From assembly GCF_017813395.1 (NCBI RefSeq), contig NZ_JAGIZB010000020.1, positions 1 through 64,000 on the forward strand: a DNA stretch of 64,000 bases, given 5' to 3'. Both the position numbers and the translations under genes were made by a program. Origin of the DNA: Pararoseomonas baculiformis (lineage in GTDB: Bacteria > Pseudomonadota > Alphaproteobacteria > Acetobacterales > Acetobacteraceae). Numbering within the stretch: position 1 is the first letter of the stretch; each line of letters begins with the position of its first letter. Shown piece after piece: positions 24,292-32,661 of this stretch. The notes beneath the pieces are model-generated. The model saw only the letters and a program-made list of their open reading frames with translations. It was not told where the DNA came from and made no database searches.

Positions 24292-24624
24292 TCAGGCAGC
24301 AACAGGCGCGCGCAGATGGCGGGAGAAGGCATCGCGGCAGGCGGCAATGGCCCTGGCGGCATTCTCGGCATGGCGGCGGGCCGCCTTCTCCGTGCTCTCG
24401 ATCTCGTCCACCGCCTCCAGCGCGGCTTCGGCATTCTCGGCGAAGCCGTCCCGCAACGTCTCAAGCCATTCCTGCACCTGCTCGGCCTCACCTTCGGCCC
24501 GCAGCCTGGAAACGATCGCATCGACCTCACGGTCCATGCGGTCCGGCCCGGCGCCGCGGCCGAGAAGCTCGGAGATGCGCTGCATCGCGGCGCGCTGCGG
24601 GGAGGAGGATTGCTTCTGAGCCAT
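24292..24624 (-). CDS. Hypothetical helical protein, 110 aa
   Basis: From the ATG at 24624 the product is almost entirely alpha-helical and acidic: MAQKQSSSPQRAAMQRISELLG, then REVDAIVSRLRAEGEAEQVQEW, LETLRDGFAENAEAALEAVDEI and ESTEKAARRHAENAARAIAAC. It looks like a small helical bundle. No family recognised. The frame upstream of the start is low-complexity. Confidence 0.5.
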   Translation of the reverse strand: MAQKQSSSPQRAAMQRISELLGRGAGPDRMDREVDAIVSRLRAEGEAEQVQEWLETLRDGFAENAEAALEAVDEIESTEKAARRHAENAARAIAACRDAFSRHLRAPVAA

Positions 24625-25244
24625 GCGGGAGCCTTGGGGTCCATGCCGGGCAACTCCGGACCATGCGGCTCCGGCCGAAGCCACTTCCGTCCGATTGTTC
24701 GCTGAATGTTCTAGTGTGTCGCGGCCCGGGGCACAAGGAGGAAGCGGGCCTGCCGCCCTGGAAGGCCGTGAACCGTCGGAATCCAGGCGAAGAGCGAGGT
24801 GGAGCACAGATGCTCCTTCGAAATATTTCGGACGTTGCGCCGGGAGACCGCATGATCCCTTGTAATGCACGCCCTGCCAAAGTGATTCGTTCAGCAGGGC
24901 CGGGTGCGCTCGAAATTCGTGTTCAGGGGATGGAAACTAGTCGTGAAGCGAAAAACGAGACAACGGCAACATCCTGCCATCCGAGGACTTGGCGAGGAGT
25001 GGCGCAGGCTCTCTGCTACCTGCGCTGGTGGAATGGACGAGTAGACACACCGTGTCCCGCGCCAACACCACCAGCGAATGTCGCGAAAACGTGCTGCGGT
25101 AGGGAAAAGATCATCATGTACAAGAAATCGTAACGGATCCTGAGGAATTGCGTGGCTCGTTCTGCCTCACCATGTTGTGGCGATCGTCCACGCGAGTCCG
25201 GCTACGTTGGGATTATGAGATGAGCTACACGCAGTTTGCTTCGT
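24625..25244. other. Spacer without convincing genes
   Basis: About 620 bases of lower GC content than the surroundings. The longest plus-strand frame (24249-25133) is interrupted in quality: it is arginine/proline-rich and antisense to a good minus-strand gene. I find no RNA gene, repeat or mobile-element end here. Confidence 0.45.
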
Positions 25245-25258
25245 AAGGAGAGTACCCT

Positions 25259-25522
25259 TTGACCCCCATGCCTCCCATGCACTCCACGAACCCAGAGGAC
25301 GCGCTGGAGCATGCGGTGACCGAGGCTTTGGACCGCATTCTGTCCCGCATGCCGCACGAACTGCGGGTTGATGCCCTGCGTTCCCTGCGGGCGGAGCTGG
25401 AACGGTGCCTCGCCGAAGCGCCGGTCAGCGGTGATCCGGTTGATGCCATCCGAATGCGAGCGCGCTTCTCCGCCGCGGTGGCTGCCTTTGGCCCGAGCGA
25501 GGGACGTCCGCTGGAGCGCTGA
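25259..25522 (+). CDS. Hypothetical helical protein, 87 aa
   Basis: A strong AAGGAG (25245-25250) lies 8 bases before a TTG at 25259, which decides the start; ATGs at 25268 and 25277 are alternatives. The product (DALEHAVTEALDRILSRMPHELRVDALRSLRAELERCLAEAP) is helical and acidic. No family recognised. Confidence 0.55.
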   Translation: MTPMPPMHSTNPEDALEHAVTEALDRILSRMPHELRVDALRSLRAELERCLAEAPVSGDPVDAIRMRARFSAAVAAFGPSEGRPLER

Positions 25523-25908
25523 AGGCGCCCAGCCCTGGGTTGAGAACCCGGCCCAAGGCTTGCCACGGCAGGCTTTGATGAGAAGCTTTGGGGGGCGATG
25601 ATCCCCGCTTTGTCGCCCCGATCCCAAGCCTCTGCCTACCCCGCCCCGTGATGCGGCGGGGGGTGAGGGGCTTGCCTGCCAGCCTCACGGCCAACGGGGC
25701 CGGAATCGCGGCCCGCTCAGATGCTGGGCAAGGCTCCACTCAACGACCCTAGGCGACTGCGCGGGCAGGATAGGGGGCGGAAGCCGTGTGCTGCACCGTC
25801 CGCAGCAGCCAGACGGCTTCCGGGAGCCTCAGGCCATTGGCAGGTGATGTTCGGAACGGGCCGGGCCTTTTCCGGGAAATGGCCGCCGCCAGACGCGAAG
25901 AGATCGCT
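25523..25908. other. Spacer with GC hairpin
   Basis: No gene is seen. CCCCGCC (25639-25645) and GGCGGGG (25655-25661) form a short stem that may terminate transcription from either side; no T-run follows on the plus strand. Confidence 0.35.
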
Positions 25909-27609
25909 TCATGGCGCGAGGGCGGCCCTGGAACCGGGCTCCGGCATGTCCAGGGCGGCGTGGGCCGACACCTCCGACACGTCCCGGCCCGGATTGCTCG
26001 CTCCCCAGGTGGAAGGCAGCAACAGCGCCCCGCGCCGCACGAGCCAGACCGCGCGCTCGAAAAGCGAGGTAAACCGGAAGAGCAGGCCTAGCGCATCCTG
26101 GGGCAGGTCCTGCCCGGCCCGCGCCACGCGCCGGCGGAGGGAGTCCATCATGGCGGAACGGTCGGCCGCCAGTTCGGACAGGGTTTCCGCATCCAGCGGA
26201 TCGCCGGAGCGCGCGGCGTCATGCAGCTCGGAGAGCAGCATGTGCAGCCCCTCCAGCAGTGGAGGGGCGAGGGCGCGGATGGGGTCGCGCGCGTCGCGCG
26301 CCGAAACGGCCTCCAGCGCCGCGGCCAGGTCTGAGGTGGTTTCCCGCAGATTGGCCATCAGGGCGTTCAGGCTCTCCAGCGCCACGGCGCGCTCCAGGTC
26401 CTCACGCGGGCAACCGCGGCCGAGCACCTCCTGCAGGAAGCTGCCCACGGCGCGCTCCACCTCGGCGCTGGCATTGGAGAGGGTGGCGCGGGGGATGACC
26501 ACGGGCGGCCCATCCTCCCGCAGCCTGTCCAGAAATTGCGGCAGGCGGGCCAGCAGTCGCGCCTGCTCGCGCCCCACCAGGTCCAGGGCCGTGGGCACGT
26601 TCTCCAGCGCCTGTTCATACAGGTATTTGGGGCGGGACAGCGCCTCCTCGGGCCGGGCGGGGGAGAGGCGTTCCAGAAGCCTGGGCAAGGCGGGATAGGC
26701 GGGGAGGAGGAGGAGCGCCGGCAGCAGCTGCAGCGCGACGAAGAGCAGGCCGAGCCGGTGGGTAAGGTCCATTGCCGCCCAGGGCTCCGGCCATTCGGGG
26801 AAGATCCGCCAGAGGACGAAGGGCAGGCCGAGAAGGAGGGCGCCGAAGGCCTTGAACAGGGCCTGGAAGCTGGCCAGCCGCCGCGCGGGCCCATGCAGCC
26901 CGCCCGCCAGCAGCAGCACCGAGAGGCCGGATCCCAGCGAGGCGCCGCAGACCGCCAGCCCGGCCTGGCCGCCATCCAGCAATCCGATCTCGGCCAGGGT
27001 GATGGCCAGGATGGTGACGGTGGACGAGGACTGGGCGACGAGGGTGACCACCATGCCCAGCAGGAAGGCCGGAAGCAGCGCGTGATCGGCGAGTTCCATG
27101 GCCGCGCGCACGGATTCGGAATCGCGCAGCGGCCCTGCGCCGGATTTGAGGATGGCAAGGCCGAGAAAGAGTAGGCCGAGCTGGAAGGCCGCGCCCAGGG
27201 CCGGCTTCCAGCGCCCGCCGCTATTCGGCGCCAGGGCCAACCCGCAGCCGGCCATGCCGATCAGCCACAGCGCCGCCACGCGCAGGTCCAGCGCCGCCGC
27301 CAGCACCAGCGCCACCGTGCCCAGGTTGCACCAGGCCACAACGGGCAGGGCGCGCGCCAGGGGCAGGATTCCCGCCTGGACCATGGAGGCGGCGACGAAG
27401 GTGACGGCATTGGAGGATTGGGTGAGGGCGCCCAGCAGCACGCCCGTGAGCGCCGCCCCGGCCCCGCCTCTGGTAGCGCTGGAAACCGTGGCCCGCAGGC
27501 GCCGCCCGGCCATCTGCTGAAGCTGCCCGCCCAGCCCGCGCACCGCCGCGAGGAACAGGCCGAGCCCGCCGAGAAAGGAGGCGATGAGGTCCAAAATCCG
27601 GTCTCTCAC
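25909..27609 (-). CDS. Na/Pi cotransporter family protein with PhoU-like tail
   Basis: Sodium-driven phosphate carrier of the inner membrane. The membrane part has the two inverted-repeat signatures TQSSNAVTFVAA and AQSSSTVTILAI and about eight hydrophobic segments. The C-terminal 200 residues are helical and soluble, like the PhoU domain fused to bacterial NptA-type proteins. The start is uncertain: the GTG at 27609 (VRDRILDLIASFLGG) matches the family N-terminus, but the frame is open to 27753 with ATGs at 27711 and 27672. It is a monocistronic gene between orphan DNA and the tail-gene cluster. Confidence 0.85.
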   Translation of the reverse strand: MRDRILDLIASFLGGLGLFLAAVRGLGGQLQQMAGRRLRATVSSATRGGAGAALTGVLLGALTQSSNAVTFVAASMVQAGILPLARALPVVAWCNLGTVALVLAAALDLRVAALWLIGMAGCGLALAPNSGGRWKPALGAAFQLGLLFLGLAILKSGAGPLRDSESVRAAMELADHALLPAFLLGMVVTLVAQSSSTVTILAITLAEIGLLDGGQAGLAVCGASLGSGLSVLLLAGGLHGPARRLASFQALFKAFGALLLGLPFVLWRIFPEWPEPWAAMDLTHRLGLLFVALQLLPALLLLPAYPALPRLLERLSPARPEEALSRPKYLYEQALENVPTALDLVGREQARLLARLPQFLDRLREDGPPVVIPRATLSNASAEVERAVGSFLQEVLGRGCPREDLERAVALESLNALMANLRETTSDLAAALEAVSARDARDPIRALAPPLLEGLHMLLSELHDAARSGDPLDAETLSELAADRSAMMDSLRRRVARAGQDLPQDALGLLFRFTSLFERAVWLVRRGALLLPSTWGASNPGRDVSEVSAHAALDMPEPGSRAALAP

Positions 27610-27724
27610 CCGGCGGCCGACGCGAAGGGGGGCGGCGGGACATTGCAAGGGCGCGGGCCGATGATGATGCATCTCGGGCGCCACCGCAGCCGGGGAGGCC
27701 GCGAATGTCATGGAACTGTCAAGC

Positions 27725-27753
27725 GTGGGCGGGGCCGGGCGGGCCCCGCCCAC
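27725..27753. terminator. Strong hairpin after tail-fibre gene
   Basis: GTGGGCGGGGCC (27725-27736) and GGCCCCGCCCAC (27742-27753) pair perfectly over 12 bp with a 5-base loop. It directly follows the stop of the 27759-28133 gene and separates the tail genes from the phosphate carrier. Confidence 0.7.
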
Positions 27754-27758
27754 CCGTT

Positions 27759-28133
27759 TCAGCCCGGGTTCACCAGCAGGCTGCCGGCCGCCACCGTCAC
27801 CGTGCCGGCCCCGGTCATCGCCACCGGTGCATCGAGCGGCGAGACGAGCAGGGCATTGCCGCCGGATGCCGCGTCATACAGCGCGACATGGGTCAGCGTG
27901 CCCGCGATGCCGGAAAAGGCGAAGCGGATCGCCTCGGCATTCCGCTGGGCGCCGCTGCCCGTGAAGGTCACGCGCTGGCGGGCATAGCCGCCGCCCGCCG
28001 GTTCCCCCGCCAGCCCCGCGGCGGCGCTGCCGCCGGTGCCCAGGGCGGCATAGACCGCACCGGGCTGGGCGGGAGCGCGGCCGCAGATGGTGCGGGCGAG
28101 GAGGTTGCGGGCGTAGTCGGTCAGGTCGGACAT
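27759..28133 (-). CDS. Phage tail-fibre-type protein
   Basis: The 124-residue protein has the layout of small phage tail-fibre proteins: MSDLTDYARNLLARTICG, then YAALGTGG, a GYARQRVTF block, FSGIAGTLTHVALYDAASGGNALL, and a beta-rich VTVAAGSLLV end. Such proteins are attached to, or follow, tail fibres in alphaproteobacterial phages and tail-like particles. It is the last of three same-strand genes and ends at a strong hairpin. No baseplate or tail-tube gene is nearby. Confidence 0.65.
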   Translation of the reverse strand: MSDLTDYARNLLARTICGRAPAQPGAVYAALGTGGSAAAGLAGEPAGGGYARQRVTFTGSGAQRNAEAIRFAFSGIAGTLTHVALYDAASGGNALLVSPLDAPVAMTGAGTVTVAAGSLLVNPG

Positions 28134-28185
28134 GGGGGCTCCGTCTTGTTCAAGGAGTGATGGGCGCTGGCTCCGCCGGCTAGAA

Positions 28186-30594
28186 TCAGGGCGCGCCCGC
28201 GCCGGTCAGCTGGCAGAGCCGCGTGGTGCCGCCATCGGGCGAATAGACCAGCAGGCTTGCCATGCCGCCGGCACGGATCCTGGTATGGCCATCCGGGTTC
28301 ACCATCCCGGCGGAGAAGCCGCTGAGCGAGACCGGCAGGTCTCCACCCGTGCGGTTGACCACCATGCAGCTGAAGCCCTGGCCGCTTGATCCCCAGTCCA
28401 GCGCCAGGCTGGCGCCGGGGTTCGCGACCAGCAATCGCGCATTATGCCCGGCGAAGCTGAGCGCCGTGGCCGTGGCGACGGGCAGCACCGGCAGGGCGCG
28501 CTGGACATGGCTGTTGTCCACGTAGTTCCGGGTGGCCGCCTGCATGGCCGAGCCGGGATCGGTGGCGAGGTTCAGTGGCCCGGTAAGCGTGACCGCGCCG
28601 CCGGCGGAGATACGAAGCCGCTCACCCATCGTGCCGCCCGATCGCGTCTCCACCACGATGGCGCCGGTTTCCGCGCCGCCTGCCACGCTCTCCGCGACCG
28701 CCGCGATCCGCCCGTAGGTCACTTCGGCCGCCATGTTGTTGTAGCCGCTGGCCTCGATCGAGAAGATGCGGTCATTCGCCGCCGACATTGTGGAGAGCCG
28801 GCGCAGGCGCAGGGTCAGCGCCTGCGTCATGCCGGCATTGCCGAAGGCGAAGACGGGATTGGGGTTGTTCGCGGCATCGCCCGCGAGGAAGATATCCGTG
28901 CCCGCGACGCTGATCGAGGCTGCGGCGCTATCCGAATGGCCGTGCAGGCGCAGCATCGCCCCTGCGCCGGCATTGCGGCGGTGCAGCGCCACCACGCCGT
29001 CGCTCCGGGCCGAGAGCCGCGTCTCGATCACGCCCGAGGGGGAGACGGCGGCCAGTTCGGACTGCCCCGCGATCATCCGGGCCACGCCCACCGCATTCGC
29101 CATGCGGCTGCCGGAGATCTGCATCTTCTGCAAGGCGGCGGCGCTCTGCCCGGTGAAGCTCGCGCTCTTCAGGTCGCAGCCCAGGATCTGCAGGCTGTCC
29201 GCATTGTCGAAGAGGTGCACCGCGCCGTAGATGTCGCAGCCCATCAGCACCAGCCCGCCATCCAGCAGCTCCACCGACCGGCCGGAGCCGGAGGGCAGCA
29301 TCACCCCCGCGATAGTGTTCTGGTCCGCGGCCTGCACATTCACCACCAGCGCCCGGCCCTTGCTGGACCAGAAGCCGCCATACCACTTGTTGCGGTTGGC
29401 CAGGCCGTTGATCTGCACGCCGATCGTGCCGGGATCGATGACGATGCCGTCCAGGCCGCAGTTCACGATCTGGGCGGAGTGGCAGAGGTCATCCAGATGC
29501 CAGCCGATGTCATGGCCGAACTCGAAGCAGTTGATGAAGTTCGGCATGTCGGCGTCGTAGATGTGGAAGCCCTTGCCGCGCCGGTGGTTCAGCGCCGGGT
29601 TCACCGTGCCGCCGCTGGTATAGGCGCCGGAGAAGGTGCTGGCCGCGAGGTCGAGCGTGGTGCTGCTCGGCGTCGCGGCGATGGTGAAGCGGCTGTTGGC
29701 GCCCGGCACGCCGCCCACCCCGCTGACCACCACCACATCTCCCGCCCGCAGCTCATGTGCCGTGCTGGTGCTGAGGCGCACCAGGCCGGCGCCGTTGTTG
29801 GTGCAACCGCTCACGGCATAGGTGGTGTTGGTGAAGCCGCGGCCGGTGGTGGCCAGCGGGTGCCAGTTGATGCGCTCGTTCTGCGCGATGTCGTAGGACT
29901 TGCCGAGATAGAGGCCGTTGGTGCAGTCCCCGATGATGTCGCGGATGCGCGTCCGGCTGGCCCCGTTGCTGTAGATGGCCCAGTTGAAGCCGATGATCAG
30001 CAGCGCGCGGACCGATGCGTCGGTGGCGTTGGTGGCGCTGGAACCGGTGGACCCGTCCCCGATTGAGACGGCCGTGCCCGCGAAGGCATAGACCGCGTCC
30101 AGCCCCTCGCGCAGCGTGGTGGGGGAGGTGAAGCCCTTCCGCAGGATGGCCATCTGTTCCAGCGCCGCGTTGCGTCGCAGGCGGATGGTGCGGGCCGGGT
30201 TCAGCAGCAGGCAGTAGGGCAGGGCGCTGTAGTCGTTGTTCACGCGCCAGCCGCCCGGATCGCCGCCGCCCTGCAGCGTGACATTGGCGGGAATCACCAG
30301 ATCTGCGCTGTCGATCAGGTAGCGACGCGGCCCGATGAGCACGATGCCGCCGCCCGCGGCCGAGGCCGCGTTCAGCGCGGCCTGGAAGGCGGCGGTGTCA
30401 TCCGTGGTGCCGTTGCCCTGGGCACCGAAATCCCGGACATGCAGCGGCCGATCCGCCATCAGGCTGCTGCGGAGCTGCCCGAAGCTTGCGCGCCGCGTCT
30501 CCGCGGCGGCGCCCACGCCCTGCACGAAGGGCGCGCTGTCCGTGTCGGAGAAGGAAGCGGCAGGGGGAAGGTCGCTGATCTTGGCATCGGCCAT
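28186..30594 (-). CDS. Beta-helix tailspike-like protein (pectate lyase fold)
   Basis: The 802-residue protein begins MADAKISDLPPAASFSDTD, a trimerising head typical of tailspikes. Next comes VRDFGAQGNGTTDDTAAFQAAL (about 53-74), the start of the pectate-lyase-3 right-handed beta-helix. Long runs of short beta-strands with N, G and D turns follow to about 600, then a C-terminal receptor-binding or chaperone-like region. Tailspikes bind and often cut surface polysaccharide. Active residues cannot be assigned by eye. The enzyme could also be a secreted host protein, but the tail-fibre neighbour and lack of a signal peptide favour a phage origin. Confidence 0.7.
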   Translation of the reverse strand: MADAKISDLPPAASFSDTDSAPFVQGVGAAAETRRASFGQLRSSLMADRPLHVRDFGAQGNGTTDDTAAFQAALNAASAAGGGIVLIGPRRYLIDSADLVIPANVTLQGGGDPGGWRVNNDYSALPYCLLLNPARTIRLRRNAALEQMAILRKGFTSPTTLREGLDAVYAFAGTAVSIGDGSTGSSATNATDASVRALLIIGFNWAIYSNGASRTRIRDIIGDCTNGLYLGKSYDIAQNERINWHPLATTGRGFTNTTYAVSGCTNNGAGLVRLSTSTAHELRAGDVVVVSGVGGVPGANSRFTIAATPSSTTLDLAASTFSGAYTSGGTVNPALNHRRGKGFHIYDADMPNFINCFEFGHDIGWHLDDLCHSAQIVNCGLDGIVIDPGTIGVQINGLANRNKWYGGFWSSKGRALVVNVQAADQNTIAGVMLPSGSGRSVELLDGGLVLMGCDIYGAVHLFDNADSLQILGCDLKSASFTGQSAAALQKMQISGSRMANAVGVARMIAGQSELAAVSPSGVIETRLSARSDGVVALHRRNAGAGAMLRLHGHSDSAAASISVAGTDIFLAGDAANNPNPVFAFGNAGMTQALTLRLRRLSTMSAANDRIFSIEASGYNNMAAEVTYGRIAAVAESVAGGAETGAIVVETRSGGTMGERLRISAGGAVTLTGPLNLATDPGSAMQAATRNYVDNSHVQRALPVLPVATATALSFAGHNARLLVANPGASLALDWGSSGQGFSCMVVNRTGGDLPVSLSGFSAGMVNPDGHTRIRAGGMASLLVYSPDGGTTRLCQLTGAGAP

Positions 30595-30652
30595 CGGGGG
30601 CGGCTCCGTTCGGTTGGCTGGGCTGGAAGGGCTGGGGATGGAGGGAGCGGCG

Positions 30653-31303
30653 CTACAGCACGAGGCGCTGGCCGGATTCTGCCAACAGGCTGAGGCCGCT
30701 CTCCATCAGCAGGGCGAAGGCGGAGAGCACGACGAAGCTGGGCGAGATCTGCGCGACGAGCGGATCCGCCGCATCCTCCACCTTCACCCGGTAGCCCGTG
30801 CCGGGCGGCGGGGCACCGAAGCTGGCGCTCGCCAGGCCCGCCGTGACCGGCGCGGTGGCCGGGCCCAGGATCACGGTGCCGCCCCGGTCCAGCACGCTGA
30901 AGAGAACGGCGCTGGTGGCGCCGGCCGCCATGGCCTGCACCGTGAAGCTCTCGCCCTCATTCACGCCCGACGGCATGGCGAGGAGGCTGACGCAGCGCGC
31001 GACCGCCGAGGCGGAGAGATCCGCCGAAAAGCCGAGCGAGCCGGTGGCGGCCAGGCGCAGGGGGGAGGAGGCCGCATCCAGCACCAGGCCGTTCCCCACC
31101 TCTGCCCCGCTCCGCACGGGCAGGATCGCGGCCGCGTCGGCGGCACCCAGCAGAAGCATGTGGCCGGCCCGCAGCCGGTCGGCGGCCGCGCCGAAATAGC
31201 CGGGCGAGAGCACCGCCGCGCGCGTGTCCGTGGTCCGGTAGAGCCAGAGGGTGAAGCTGTCCGCCGCGACGAGCGGGATCAGGCTGCTGGCCATGAAGGG
31301 CAT
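30653..31303 (-). CDS. Hypothetical protein of tail cluster, 216 aa
   Basis: The start is placed at 31303 (MPFMASSLIPLVAADSFTLWLY). The sequence has RTTDTRAAVLSPGYFGAAADRLRAGHMLLLGAAD and then a beta-rich C-terminal part with repeated glycine turns. The phrase 'spGYF...LR.GD/Hm.ll' occurs in tail-associated phage proteins. It is first in a three-gene tail operon and 58 bases upstream of the tailspike start. Function unknown, perhaps a tail tip or virion component. Confidence 0.5.
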   Translation of the reverse strand: MPFMASSLIPLVAADSFTLWLYRTTDTRAAVLSPGYFGAAADRLRAGHMLLLGAADAAAILPVRSGAEVGNGLVLDAASSPLRLAATGSLGFSADLSASAVARCVSLLAMPSGVNEGESFTVQAMAAGATSAVLFSVLDRGGTVILGPATAPVTAGLASASFGAPPPGTGYRVKVEDAADPLVAQISPSFVVLSAFALLMESGLSLLAESGQRLVL

Positions 31304-31344
31304 GCGGGCAGGGCTCCTGCTGCGGGCACGGGGCGCCGCGGACA

Positions 31345-31430
31345 CGAAAAGCCCCGCTCCGGCGGGGGCCGGGCGGGGCTGGCGAGGATGGTTGGGGGGC
31401 GAGGGGAAGGACGCGACTATCCCCTTGGCG
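31345..31430 (-). ncRNA. Candidate small RNA / attenuated leader of tail genes
   Basis: From the expected start site of the 31437-31465 promoter to the hairpin at 31350-31380 the transcript would be about 85 bases. Its 5' half is single-stranded and rich in C and U (CCUUCCCCUCGCCCCCC near 31400), resembling anti-Shine-Dalgarno loops of alphaproteobacterial trans-acting RNAs. Its 3' end is a stem with UUUU. It could be an independent small RNA or a leader that is terminated unless read through into the tail genes. Confidence 0.35.
31350..31380 (-). terminator. Terminator-like hairpin before tail genes
   Basis: AGCCCCGC (31350-31357) and GCGGGGCT (31373-31380) pair with additional GC bases inside. 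On the minus strand the stem is followed by TTTTCG. It lies between the promoter at 31437-31465 and the first tail gene at 31303, so it should limit read-through. Confidence 0.55.
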
Positions 31431-31436
31431 GGAGGC

Positions 31437-31465
31437 GAGATACAGGACCGCTATCTTTTTGTCAA
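31437..31465 (-). promoter_or_regulatory. Near-consensus sigma-70 promoter, leftward
   Basis: On the minus strand TTGACA (31465-31460) and TATCTC (31442-31437) are separated by exactly 17 bases. The -35 is a perfect match. It points at the tail gene cluster, away from the polyamine operon. Confidence 0.6.
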
Positions 31466-31560
31466 GAATGAAGTCCTATAAATCACCTGGCTAGACAGCC
31501 AGCTTGCGCGCGGCCCGCTTCGTCATAACCTGCGCCGCCCCAGCCATCCCGGGAGACGGC

Positions 31561-32661
31561 ATGAGATCCTTCCGCCCGCTTCTGCGCGCCCTGATGCTGC
31601 TTCCGCTTCTGGCCGGGCCTGCCCTGGCCCAGCAGCCCGTCCTCAACGTCTACAACTGGACCGACTACATCGATCCCCAGGCGATCGAGGGCTTCCAGCG
31701 CGAGACGGGCATCCGCGTGCGCTACGACGTGTTCGACAGCCTGGAGACGCTGGAGGGCAAGCTCTCCGCCGGGCGCTCGGGCTACGACGTGATCGTCCCC
31801 ACCAGCGAGCCCAGCTTCGCCCGGCTGGTGCGGGCCGGCGCGCTGCGCCCGCTGGACCGCGCCGCCATCCCCAACTGGGGCAACCAGGACCCCGCCCTGC
31901 TGGCCCAGGTGGCCAGCAGCGATCCCGATAACCGGCACGGCGCCGTCTATCTCTGGGGCACGGTCGGCCTGGGCCTGCGCCCGGACCGCATCCGCGCCCT
32001 GGCGCCCGACGCGCCGCTGGACAGCCTGGACCTGATCCTGAAGCCGGAGAATGCGCGCCGCATCGCCCGCTGCGGCATCGCCATCATGGATAGCGGGATC
32101 GACGTGATCCCCTCGGTGCTGCGCTGGCTCGGCAAGGACCCCAACAGCGCCGATGCCGCCGATGCCCGTGCGGCGGAGGGGGCGCTCCTGGCCATTCGCC
32201 CGCATGTGCGTGCCATCATCTCCTCAGCCGCCCTCACGGATGCGCTGGCGCAGGGCGAGTACTGCGCGGTGCTGAGCTATTCCGGCGACGTGGTGCAGGC
32301 CCAGACGCGTGCGCGCGATGCGGGGCGCGAGGCCGGGTTGGCCTATGTGCAGCCCAGGGATGGCGCGCAGCTCTGGTTCGACATGCTGGCCATTCCCGCC
32401 GATGCGCCGAACCCCGAGGCCGCGCAGCGCTTCATCGACTACATGCTTCGCCCGGAGGTGATGGCGGGCGTGACCAACCAGGTGCGCTATCCCAACGCCA
32501 TCCCCGCCTCCCGCCCGCATCTGCGGCCGGAGGTGGCGGCGGACCCGAACATCTACCCGCCTCCCGAGGCCATCGCGCGCAGCTTCACCGTCTCCGCCCC
32601 CGGCCCGGCGGCGGAGCGCGCGCGCTCCCGCTCCTGGTCGCGCTTCAAGGCAGGCCGTTGA
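31561..32661 (+). CDS. Polyamine ABC transporter substrate-binding protein
   Basis: A periplasmic binding protein of the PotD/PotF family. Residues 1-23 are a signal peptide (LLRALMLLPLLAGPALAQQ), followed by the family start LNVYNWTDYIDPQAIEGF. Later come YDVIVPTSEP, YLWGTVGLGLRPD and WFDMLAIPADAPN. The ATG at 31561 has GGGAG upstream. It leads a four-gene operon and overlaps the ATPase gene by 4 bases. Putrescine or spermidine is the likely ligand; an agmatine- or opine-like ligand cannot be excluded. Confidence 0.9.
   Translation: MRSFRPLLRALMLLPLLAGPALAQQPVLNVYNWTDYIDPQAIEGFQRETGIRVRYDVFDSLETLEGKLSAGRSGYDVIVPTSEPSFARLVRAGALRPLDRAAIPNWGNQDPALLAQVASSDPDNRHGAVYLWGTVGLGLRPDRIRALAPDAPLDSLDLILKPENARRIARCGIAIMDSGIDVIPSVLRWLGKDPNSADAADARAAEGALLAIRPHVRAIISSAALTDALAQGEYCAVLSYSGDVVQAQTRARDAGREAGLAYVQPRDGAQLWFDMLAIPADAPNPEAAQRFIDYMLRPEVMAGVTNQVRYPNAIPASRPHLRPEVAADPNIYPPPEAIARSFTVSAPGPAAERARSRSWSRFKAGR

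Noticed and set aside
24249-25133. 294-codon plus-strand frame
   Set aside because: It is antisense to the helical 110-aa gene and is arginine/serine/proline-rich throughout.
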